This document shows positions 30,220 to 37,636 of a DNA stretch of 64,000 nucleotides, piece after piece. The DNA is taken from assembly GCF_021531595.1 (NCBI RefSeq), contig NZ_JADYUD010000001.1, positions 186,001 through 250,000 on the forward strand. The letters run 5' to 3'. Made by a program: the position numbers and the translations under genes. Position 1 is the first letter of the stretch. Every line of letters starts with the position of its first letter. The notes beneath the pieces are model-generated. The model searched no databases, had not been told where the DNA came from, and saw nothing but the letters and a program-made list of their open reading frames with translations. The stretch is from Fusobacterium perfoetens. GTDB taxonomy: Bacteria; Fusobacteriota; Fusobacteriia; Fusobacteriales; Fusobacteriaceae.

Positions 30220-30326
30220 AAAGATTAATCTTTGAAAAGATACTAGAAAAACATAATATAGATTTAGTATTAGGAACAAAAGATTTTATTTTCTTAAATA
30301 TAGAGACAGAAAATAGTGAAATATAA
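30216..30326 (+). other. Short open segment without a start codon, possible gene remnant
   Basis: The stretch between hsdS and mcrB is open in one frame and reads like protein (for example FEKILEKHNIDLVLGTKDF), ending in TAA at 30324. No start codon or ribosome site is present. It may be the tail of a gene lost when hsdRMS and mcrBC were joined. I cannot name a family. Confidence 0.25.
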
Positions 30327-30349
30327 AGTAAATTTAGAAAGGATATAAT

Positions 30350-32512
30350 ATGGAAATAAAAATATGTCTTGATTGGATAGACTTTTATATGGAATTAGCA
30401 GATAAACTTCTACCATATAAAAATGATAGGAAAACATTAATAGAAAAAATAAAAAATATTTATTTCAATATTAATATGCGTTTGCCAAAATTAGAAAAAG
30501 ATAATAATCTTGTTGATATTGATCCATTTACAATTTTTGGACTTTTTAATAAAGGAATTACAAAAACAAACAGAATATCTATTTTACAAGGTTTTGCTCA
30601 AGAATTTTCTATAAAAGCACCTGTTCCTAATTTTTTTGATGGGATACCTGTTTTAAATAATATGGCAGCTACTTTTTATTATTTTATTGGAGATCGTCAA
30701 GAAAATGATATTGAAAACTTATGGAAAATATTTGCATTAGCTCTAGAATATGCAGATACTAATTCAGATAACAATAAAAAAGAATTTATAACAATTTATG
30801 ATACTGTGTCTCAGCAAAAAGGAATTAGATGGAATTTAACAATGGCTCTTTATTGGATTCGTCCATATAAATATATCAATTTAGATTCTCGTAATCGTTG
30901 GTATATTTCTAATCCTGAAAATATGCCAGCTGACTATATTAAAAGCATTGGATCTTTTGAAACTGTTCCTACTGGTGAAGAGTATCTTAGTATCATTGAT
31001 AAAAGTTCTTCTGCTCTTGAAAAAGGTAATTATCATTATAAAAATTTTCCTGAACTATCTTGTTATGCATGGGTTATTTCAGAAAAAGTAAATCAGGAAA
31101 TTCGTGCAGCAGAAGTTGAAAAATCAAGAACAAACATAGGAGAAGCTATTGGAGATAAAGATATTCAGACAGTACATTATTGGATTTATTCTCCAGGAAA
31201 TAATGCATATATGTGGGATGATTTTTATGATGATGGTATTATGGCTATTGGTTGGGGAGAAATTGGTAATCTGACTAATTTCACTACTAAAGATGCAATG
31301 AAACAAAAAATGAAAGAGTGTTTTGATCCTACTCTTTCCTATAAAAATGCTGCTCATGCTACATGGCAATTTGTTAATGAAATGAAGCCTGGAGATATTG
31401 TTTTTGTAAAAAAAGGAATGCATCGTATTATTGGAAAAGGTGTAGTTACTTCTGACTATATATTTGATTCTTCTCGTAAAGATGATTATAAAAATATTCG
31501 TCAGATTAACTGGACTCACAAAGGTGATTGGGAACATCCTGGACAAGCAGTTTTGAAAGCATTAACAGATATTACTCCTTACACTGATTATGTTGAACAA
31601 TTAAATGCAATATTTGAAGATGAAGTGATTGAAGAAACAGAAGAAACAGAAATTCAATTCCCTATTTATACCAAAGATGATTTTTTAAATGAAGTATATA
31701 TGAGTGAAGCAAACTATTGTCTTCTAGTTAATTTACTCAGAAATAAAAAAAATATTATTATGCAGGGAGCACCAGGTGTGGGAAAAACATTTGCTGCTAA
31801 AAGATTAGCATATTCTATGATGAAAGTTAAAGATCCTAGTAGAGTAATGATGATACAATTTCATCAAAGTTACAGCTATGAAGATTTTATTATGGGATTT
31901 AGACCTGCAGCAACTGGTTTTGAATTAAAAAAAGGACCATTTTATAATTTTTGTAAAAAAGCAGAACTTGATCTTGAAAATGACTATTACTTTATCATTG
32001 ATGAAATTAATCGTGGTAATTTAAGTAAAATTTTTGGTGAGCTTTTTATGCTTATTGAAAGTGATAAGCGTGGTGTAGCTTTACAACTACTTTACTCAGA
32101 TGAAAAGTTTTCTGTGCCTGAAAATGTTTATATTATTGGTATGATGAATACTGCAGATCGTAGCCTTGCAATGTTAGACTATGCTCTTAGACGCCGTTTT
32201 GCATTTTTTGAATTTTCTCCAGCATTTGAAACAGTTGGTTTTCATCAGTATCGTCAAGAAAAAAATAATAAAAAATTTGATAATCTTATTGTAGTTATTG
32301 AAAAATTAAATATAGCTATTGAAAATGATGAATCTCTTGGCAGAGGTTTCCGTATAGGACATAGCTATTTCTGTACAGATAAAGATATTAATGATATGTG
32401 GTTAAATGCTGTAATTACATATGAAATTATTCCTCTTCTAAATGAATATTGGTTTGATGAACCAAGTAAAGTTCAAGAATGGAAATTTATACTATATGAG
32501 GCAATTAGATGA
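30350..32512 (+). CDS. mcrB: McrB-type AAA+ GTPase of a modification-dependent restriction system, with PUA/EVE-like reader
   Basis: McrB forms a GTP-driven ring that recruits the McrC nuclease to modified DNA. In this 720-residue protein, residues 1-265 are a domain I do not recognise. About 272-400 look like a PUA-superfamily (EVE-like) base reader (HYWIYSPGNNAYMWDDFYDD, then MAIGWGEIG, then KPGDIVFVKKG). The AAA+ domain starts near 465 with Walker A GAPGVGKTF, then IDEINRGNLSKIFGE (about 565) and the McrB signature MNTADRS (about 599). E. coli McrB is about 460 residues. Arginine is mostly CGN here, unlike hsdRMS. Overlaps mcrC by 4 bases. Confidence 0.9.
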   Translation: MEIKICLDWIDFYMELADKLLPYKNDRKTLIEKIKNIYFNINMRLPKLEKDNNLVDIDPFTIFGLFNKGITKTNRISILQGFAQEFSIKAPVPNFFDGIPVLNNMAATFYYFIGDRQENDIENLWKIFALALEYADTNSDNNKKEFITIYDTVSQQKGIRWNLTMALYWIRPYKYINLDSRNRWYISNPENMPADYIKSIGSFETVPTGEEYLSIIDKSSSALEKGNYHYKNFPELSCYAWVISEKVNQEIRAAEVEKSRTNIGEAIGDKDIQTVHYWIYSPGNNAYMWDDFYDDGIMAIGWGEIGNLTNFTTKDAMKQKMKECFDPTLSYKNAAHATWQFVNEMKPGDIVFVKKGMHRIIGKGVVTSDYIFDSSRKDDYKNIRQINWTHKGDWEHPGQAVLKALTDITPYTDYVEQLNAIFEDEVIEETEETEIQFPIYTKDDFLNEVYMSEANYCLLVNLLRNKKNIIMQGAPGVGKTFAAKRLAYSMMKVKDPSRVMMIQFHQSYSYEDFIMGFRPAATGFELKKGPFYNFCKKAELDLENDYYFIIDEINRGNLSKIFGELFMLIESDKRGVALQLLYSDEKFSVPENVYIIGMMNTADRSLAMLDYALRRRFAFFEFSPAFETVGFHQYRQEKNNKKFDNLIVVIEKLNIAIENDESLGRGFRIGHSYFCTDKDINDMWLNAVITYEIIPLLNEYWFDEPSKVQEWKFILYEAIR

Positions 32513-33537
32513 TAAAAATTCAAAATATTTACTATATGCTTACATATGCTTTTCAAGTTCTAAAAGAACAAGGGTATGCAAGTTGTGCTATAGAAGAATT
32601 TGAAAATACTGCAGATTTATTATCTGCTATCCTTGTAAAAGGAGTAACAGTACAAATAAAACGAGGTCTCAATCGTGCATATACTGAAAAAACTGAATCG
32701 TTAAGCTGTCTACGAGGTAAGATTAATGTTACAGAATCTATTAGGCAACAAACTATCATTAAACAGCAATTAGTTTGTATTTATGATGAATTTTCAGCTA
32801 ATTCTTATATGAATCATATTTTAAAAACTACAATGGAATTACTTTTAAGGTATGATATTCCAAAGGTAAGAAAAAAAGAATTAAAAAAGTTACTTCCTTA
32901 TTTTAAGGATATAGAAACAATAGATATTTACAATATAAATTGGAAATTTAGATTTCATCGTAACAATCAAAGCTATCAAATGTTGATGTCTGTTTGCTAT
33001 CTTATTATTAAAGGATTATTACAGACAACTGCTGATGGTTCTGTTAAGTTAATGCAATTTTTAGACGAACAAAGAATGTGTCGGTTATATGAAAAATTTA
33101 TTCTTGAATATTATAGAAAAGAACACCCTGAAATTAAAGCAAGTGCTTCTCAAATTTCTTGGCAATTAGATGATGAATTTAGTTTCATGTTGCCTATTAT
33201 GCAGACAGATATTATGTTATCTAAAGGAAATACTATTTTAATTATTGATGCAAAATATTATACTCACACTACACAAAAACAATATAGCAGTAATACTCTT
33301 CATTCTAGTAATTTATATCAAATATTTACATATGTAAAAAATAAAGATGCTGAATATGGAGAAGTTCCACACATTGTATCTGGAATGTTGTTGTATGCTC
33401 AAACTGATGAAACCATTCAACCAAATCAAACTTATCATATGAGTGGTAATAAAATTAGTGTTCGTACTCTTAATTTAAATTGCTCATTTGAAGAAATTGC
33501 AAATCAATTAGATGATATAGTAAAAGAACATTTTTAA
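32509..33537 (+). CDS. mcrC: McrC-type nuclease subunit
   Basis: Endonuclease partner of McrB. The N-terminal region (IQNIYYMLTYAFQVLKEQG) and the C-terminal PD-(D/E)xK core (about residues 210-250, with MQTDIMLSKG and ILIIDAKYY) are typical; 342 residues matches the usual length. The start overlaps the mcrB stop (ATGA). It uses CGN arginine codons in about half its positions, like mcrB. It appears intact, so modification-dependent restriction could still work even if hsdR does not. Confidence 0.9.
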   Translation: MIKIQNIYYMLTYAFQVLKEQGYASCAIEEFENTADLLSAILVKGVTVQIKRGLNRAYTEKTESLSCLRGKINVTESIRQQTIIKQQLVCIYDEFSANSYMNHILKTTMELLLRYDIPKVRKKELKKLLPYFKDIETIDIYNINWKFRFHRNNQSYQMLMSVCYLIIKGLLQTTADGSVKLMQFLDEQRMCRLYEKFILEYYRKEHPEIKASASQISWQLDDEFSFMLPIMQTDIMLSKGNTILIIDAKYYTHTTQKQYSSNTLHSSNLYQIFTYVKNKDAEYGEVPHIVSGMLLYAQTDETIQPNQTYHMSGNKISVRTLNLNCSFEEIANQLDDIVKEHF

Positions 33538-33567
33538 AAAGTTATTTTATAATTATGGAGAGATTAT

Positions 33568-34002
33568 ATGGAACTTATATTAAAATCCTTTAATGAATTA
33601 ACTATAGTTGAACTTTATGAGATATTAAAAGTTCGTGTAAAAATATTTGTAGTTGAACAGAAATGTGCATATCAGGAAATAGATGATATTGATTATAAAA
33701 GTTTACATGTTTTTTATAAATGCAATGATAATGTAACTGCTTATCTTAGAATATTTGAAAAAGAAAAAGGAATAATACAAATAGGAAGAGTTTTAACAGC
33801 AGAACATGGGAAAGGACTTGGAGGGAAAATTTTAAAAGAAGCTGTTTCTTTAATAAAAGAACAGATGAAACCAAAAAAAATTTATCTTGAAGCCCAGTGT
33901 TATGCAATTGGTTTTTATGAAAAAGAAGGATTTAAGGTTTGTTCAAAAGAGTTTTTAGAAGATGGAATACCTCATGTTGAAATGACTTTAAATTTAGAAT
34001 AA
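33568..34002 (+). CDS. GNAT acetyltransferase, ElaA family
   Basis: A 144-residue acetyltransferase. Typical ElaA features: KVRVKIFVVEQKCAYQEIDDID (residues about 20-41 in part), the acetyl-CoA loop region GRVLTAEHGKGLGGKIL (about 74-90) and the end GFYEKEGFKVCSKEF. The substrate is unknown. TGGAGAG precedes the ATG. Follows mcrC by 30 bp without a terminator, so it may be co-transcribed by read-through. Confidence 0.85.
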   Translation: MELILKSFNELTIVELYEILKVRVKIFVVEQKCAYQEIDDIDYKSLHVFYKCNDNVTAYLRIFEKEKGIIQIGRVLTAEHGKGLGGKILKEAVSLIKEQMKPKKIYLEAQCYAIGFYEKEGFKVCSKEFLEDGIPHVEMTLNLE

Positions 34003-34039
34003 AACTATGATACTTTTATGATTGAAAAAGGAGAGCACT

Positions 34040-35083
34040 ATGAAAGCAGTAGTATTTAAAGATATCATTAATTTAACATTTGAAGAGAGAGAAAACCCTA
34101 AAATAGAAAATGAATCTGATGTTATTTTAGAAGTTACATTAACTACTATTTGTTCAAGTGATATTCATATTAAAAAAGGTTTTGTACCAAGAGCAAAAAA
34201 GGAAACTGTACTTGGACATGAATTTGTAGGAGTGATAAAAGAAAAAGGTAAAAATGTAAAAAAATTTAATATTGGTGATAGAGTGGCTGTTAACTGTGAA
34301 ACATTTTGTGGAGAATGTTTTTACTGTAAAAAAGGATATGTAAATAACTGCACTGATAAAAATGGTGGTTGGGCTTTAGGATGTAGAATAGATGGAGGAC
34401 AGGGAGAATTTGTCCGTATTCCTTTTGCTGATAATTGTCTTACGAAAATACCTGATAATGTCACAGATGAAGAAGCTCTTTTTACAGGAGATTTACTTTC
34501 AACAGGATATTGGGCTTGTAAAATAGGGGAAATTTCAAAAGAAGATACAATAGTTATAATAGGAGCAGGACCTACAGGTCTTTGTACAATGATGTGTGCA
34601 AAACTTTTTGAACCAAAAAGAATTATAGCAGTAGATATAGATGAAAGAAGACTCAATCTAGCAAAAGAAAATAAATATGCAGATATTATAATAAATTCAG
34701 CAAAAGAAAATGTAAAAGATGAAATTCTAAAATATACTGATATGAGAGGTGCAGATAAAGTTTTTGAAGTGGCAGGTGGAAAAGATACTTTTTCTATGGC
34801 AATGGATATAGCAAGACCAAATGCTACAATTATTTTAGTCGCAATGTATGAGGAAAATCAAGTTCTAGCTCTTCTAGAAATGTATGGAAAAAATCTTACA
34901 ATAAAATTTGGTGGTGTTGATGGAATTTATTGTGAAGATATAATGGAAAATATAGAAAATAAAAAAATAGATGCTACACCTCTTATAACTCACAGATTAA
35001 ATTTTGAAAATATAATGAGAGGTTATGATATTTTTGAAAATAAAAAAGATGGAGTTATAAAAATTGCTGTAAAAGTAAAATAA
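34040..35083 (+). CDS. Zinc-dependent medium-chain alcohol dehydrogenase family protein
   Basis: A 347-residue MDR enzyme. It has the catalytic zinc site (Cys in TTICSSDIHI and GHE in VLGHEFVG), the structural zinc loop C-x2-C-x2-C-x7-C (in FCGECFYCKKGYVNNC) and the NAD-binding motif VIIGAGPTGLC. The closest types are sorbitol/threonine-type dehydrogenases; the substrate is not determined. ATG 34040 is 5 bases after AAAGGAGAG; an upstream in-frame TTG (34022) is before that site. Ends 64 bp before a terminator. Confidence 0.85.
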   Translation: MKAVVFKDIINLTFEERENPKIENESDVILEVTLTTICSSDIHIKKGFVPRAKKETVLGHEFVGVIKEKGKNVKKFNIGDRVAVNCETFCGECFYCKKGYVNNCTDKNGGWALGCRIDGGQGEFVRIPFADNCLTKIPDNVTDEEALFTGDLLSTGYWACKIGEISKEDTIVIIGAGPTGLCTMMCAKLFEPKRIIAVDIDERRLNLAKENKYADIIINSAKENVKDEILKYTDMRGADKVFEVAGGKDTFSMAMDIARPNATIILVAMYEENQVLALLEMYGKNLTIKFGGVDGIYCEDIMENIENKKIDATPLITHRLNFENIMRGYDIFENKKDGVIKIAVKVK

Positions 35084-35147
35084 TAAATTAAAAATATATA
35101 GATGAAAATTTAATAAAAATTAAATTAATGATGAAGAGAAAGCAGAG

Positions 35148-35170
35148 GCACGGTTTAACCGTGCTTTTTA
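35148..35170 (+). terminator. Terminator after the alcohol dehydrogenase gene
   Basis: GCACGGTT and AACCGTGC arms around a single T, followed by TTTTTA. This ends the transcript running through the defence island and its flanking genes. Confidence 0.85.
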
Positions 35171-35239
35171 TATTAAAGTTATTTCTAAAAATATATTTTT
35201 TAAAAGAAATTTTCGTATGAAATGAATCATAAAATATTT

Positions 35240-35289
35240 ATACAATTATCATTGAATAAAAATATAACAAAAATATAAACAAATTGTAT
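35240..35289. promoter_or_regulatory. Spaced inverted arms upstream of the crotonase promoter
   Basis: ATACAATT (35240-35247) and AATTGTAT (35282-35289) are inverted copies 42 bp apart, about four helical turns, just upstream of the -10. They could be paired operator half-sites. The rest of the 296-bp gap is AT-rich with nothing else recognisable. Confidence 0.25.
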
Positions 35290-35296
35290 TTTTTTA

Positions 35297-35305
35297 TGGT
35301 ATAAT
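35297..35305 (+). promoter_or_regulatory. Extended -10 promoter of the crotonase/CoA-transferase operon
   Basis: TGGTATAAT, an extended -10 with a perfect TATAAT at 35300-35305, 75 bp before the start codon. No good -35 at 17 bp. Confidence 0.55.
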
Positions 35306-35379
35306 GTTATTATATAAATCATAAATTATAAAATCTTAAAAATGTAATTAAGTACCATTAAAAAAAGGAGGTATATTTT

Positions 35380-36174
35380 ATGGAATTGGAAAAATTAATT
35401 TATACTGTAGAAGATGGTATTGGAATTGTTACAATGAATTATTTAAAAAATCTTAATGCAATTGATGAGAAAATGGCTGATGAATTAATGTATGTTGTAG
35501 ATGCAGCTGAAAAAGATCCTGAAGTAAAAGTTCTTGTTATAAAAAGTGCAGGAAAAGCATTTTCAGCAGGAGGGGACATTGGTTATTTTTACAAATTGAT
35601 TCAAGCCGGAGGAGAAGTAAACATGGATGGTCTGATTGCTAAAGTTGGTATTGTTGCTGATGGCATGAAGAAAATGAGTAAAATGGTTATTACTTCTGTA
35701 TCTGGTGCAGCTGCTGGTGCTGGTGTAAGTCTTGCACTTGGAGGAGATTTTATGATTTGTGCTGATAATGCAAAATTCATTTTAGCATTTGTTAATCTAG
35801 GACTTGTTCCAGATACAGGAGCAACTTATCTTCTTTCTAAGGCTATAGGAGTACCTCGTACAATGGAACTGGCAGCAACAGGAAGACCTGTATCAGCAGA
35901 GGAAGCTAAAGAACTTGGATTAGCATATAAAGTTACGACTGTTGAAGAATTAGAAGAGGTAACTATGAAATTTGCAAAAAAATTAGCTGCAGGTCCACTT
36001 ATTTCTTACAAAAATATTAAAAAGCAAATTTATGATGCTAATTATTCTGATTATAAGAAGTGGCTTGATGAAACTGAAATCCCTACTCAAAGAGAATGTG
36101 CTGCTTCAATGGATTTCCAAGAAGGCTGCAAGGCATTTATGGAAAAAAGAAAAGCTGTTTTTAAAGGTAAGTAA
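35380..36174 (+). CDS. Crotonase-fold enoyl-CoA isomerase/hydratase family protein (PaaG-like active site)
   Basis: A 264-residue crotonase. The oxyanion-hole segment AFSAGGDI is present, as is GAAAGAGVSLALGGD. The two glutamates used by enoyl-CoA hydratase are not there: the first position is Ser in GAGVSLAL, and the second falls in FVNLGLVPD. Instead the motif GLVPDTGATYLL carries an Asp at the place used by PaaG-type isomerases, so isomerisation is more likely than hydration. AAAGGAGGTA precedes the ATG. First gene of an operon with the two CoA-transferase subunits. Confidence 0.85.
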   Translation: MELEKLIYTVEDGIGIVTMNYLKNLNAIDEKMADELMYVVDAAEKDPEVKVLVIKSAGKAFSAGGDIGYFYKLIQAGGEVNMDGLIAKVGIVADGMKKMSKMVITSVSGAAAGAGVSLALGGDFMICADNAKFILAFVNLGLVPDTGATYLLSKAIGVPRTMELAATGRPVSAEEAKELGLAYKVTTVEELEEVTMKFAKKLAAGPLISYKNIKKQIYDANYSDYKKWLDETEIPTQRECAASMDFQEGCKAFMEKRKAVFKGK

Positions 36175-36198
36175 TTAATCATATAAAGAAAGGTGGGG

Positions 36199-36924
36199 AT
36201 GAAATTGTTATCAAAAGTATTCTCAAAAGAAGAAATTCTTAAAAAATTTCATGATGGTCAGACTATAATGTTTGGAGATTGGCATGGAGAATTTGCAGCA
36301 GATGATATTATTGAAGGAATGTTGGAAAAAGGTGTTAAAGATATTCATGCAATAGCAGTATCTGCAGGAATGCCAGATCTTGGTGTAGGTAAACTGATTA
36401 ACTCTAAAAGAGTAAAGAGTCTTATCACAACACATATTGCATTTAATCCCATAGCAAGAGATCAGATGTTTGCAGGAGAACTTGATATTGAATTCAGTCC
36501 TCAGGGAACATTTTCTGAAAGAATTCGTTGTGGAGGATATGGTTTAGGAGGTTGTTTGACGCCTACTGGACTTGGAACAGAAGTAGAAGAAGGAAAACAA
36601 AAATTAGAAATAAATGGAAAAGAATATTTATTAGAGCTACCATTAAGAGCTGATATAACTCTTATAAAAGCAACTAAGGCTGATAAAGCAGGAAATATTT
36701 CTTTCAGAATGAATTCAAGAGCAATAAGTACAGAAATGGCTTTTGCAGGAGATTTAGTTATAGTAGAAGCTGAAGAATTAGTTGAAATAGGAGAATTGAA
36801 ACCTAATGAAATAGATGTGCCAGCTCCATTAGTTGATATGATATATGTAAGAGAAGGTAACACAAGACATATGTGTCCTTATTGGCAAAGACTAAAACAA
36901 AAAGCACAAGAAGGAGGTAGATAG
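36199..36924 (+). CDS. CoA-transferase subunit A (acetate/acetoacetate type)
   Basis: Alpha subunit of a class I CoA-transferase that moves CoA between short acids such as acetate, acetoacetate and butyrate. Motifs: the N-terminal loop IMFGDWHGEFAADDIIEGM and the glycine-rich segment RCGGYGLGGCLTPTGLGT. At 241 residues from ATG 36199 it fits AtoD-like subunits. An in-frame GTG six bases upstream overlaps the ribosome site AAAGGTGG. The acid specificity is inferred only. Confidence 0.9.
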   Translation: MKLLSKVFSKEEILKKFHDGQTIMFGDWHGEFAADDIIEGMLEKGVKDIHAIAVSAGMPDLGVGKLINSKRVKSLITTHIAFNPIARDQMFAGELDIEFSPQGTFSERIRCGGYGLGGCLTPTGLGTEVEEGKQKLEINGKEYLLELPLRADITLIKATKADKAGNISFRMNSRAISTEMAFAGDLVIVEAEELVEIGELKPNEIDVPAPLVDMIYVREGNTRHMCPYWQRLKQKAQEGGR

Positions 36925-36926
36925 TG

Positions 36927-37586
36927 ATGGCTGAATTAAAAGGGCGTGCATTAATTGCTTCTCGTTGTGCAAAATTTTTTAAAGATGGAGACTTTGTAAA
37001 TTTAGGAATAGGAGTTCCTTTAATGTGTGTAAACTATCTTCCAAAAGGTGTAGATTTATGGCTTGAAGCTGAAATTGGTACAGTAGGAAGTGGACCTTCT
37101 CCAAGTTGGGATGATGCAGATATTGATACAATTGATGCTGGAGGTATGCCTGCTTCTTTGATTCCTGGAGGAAGTGTTCATGATCATACAACAAGTTTTG
37201 GATTTATTCGTGGTGGTCATATTGATATAGCAGTTCTTGGTACTCTTCAAGTTGATCAGGAAGGAAATATTGCAAATTGGAAAATTCCTGGAAAATTACT
37301 TCCTGGAATGGGAGGAGCAATGGATTTATGTTCTGGGGTAAAAAGAATAATAGTTGCAACAGAACATTGTGAAAAAAATGGTTCTTCAAAAATTTTAAAG
37401 AAATGTACATTACCACTTACAGGAAAAAGCTGTGTAACTGACATTGTAACAGAAAGATGTTATTTTAAAGTGACACCTGAAGGACTTGTTCTTAAAGAAA
37501 TTGCTCCTGGATATACTGTAGATGATATTCTTGCAGCTACAGAAGCTGATGTTATAGTTCCTGATGAAATTGGAGTTATGGAATAA
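36927..37586 (+). CDS. CoA-transferase subunit B (acetate/acetoacetate type)
   Basis: Beta subunit carrying the catalytic glutamate, probably the Glu in EAEIGTVGSGP (the family motif is usually SENG). Also seen: NLGIGVPLMCVNYLP and the GGAMDLCSGVKRIIVATEH segment. At 219 residues it is normal. AAGGAGGT is 8 bases before ATG 36927. It follows subunit A by two bases and ends at a strong terminator. With the crotonase it suggests a fermentation of acyl-CoA intermediates. Confidence 0.9.
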   Translation: MAELKGRALIASRCAKFFKDGDFVNLGIGVPLMCVNYLPKGVDLWLEAEIGTVGSGPSPSWDDADIDTIDAGGMPASLIPGGSVHDHTTSFGFIRGGHIDIAVLGTLQVDQEGNIANWKIPGKLLPGMGGAMDLCSGVKRIIVATEHCEKNGSSKILKKCTLPLTGKSCVTDIVTERCYFKVTPEGLVLKEIAPGYTVDDILAATEADVIVPDEIGVME

Positions 37587-37598
37587 TTTGTTATAAAT

Positions 37599-37630
37599 AA
37601 AGAGGCTGTGGTTTTACAGCCTCTTTTCTT
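37599..37630. terminator. Bidirectional terminator between the CoA-transferase operon and the PBP1A gene
   Basis: AAGAGGCTGT and ACAGCCTCTT arms, T-rich on the plus side and TTTATTTAT on the minus side. Confidence 0.85.
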
Positions 37631-37636
37631 TTGTGA

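Noticed and set aside
31124-31546. 140-codon open frame on the minus strand inside mcrB
   Set aside because: It mirrors the coding frame of mcrB, has no ribosome site and is rich in low-complexity residues; it is a shadow of AT-rich coding DNA.
36501-36863. 120-codon minus-strand frame inside CoA-transferase subunit A
   Set aside because: Antisense shadow without a ribosome site or recognisable motif.
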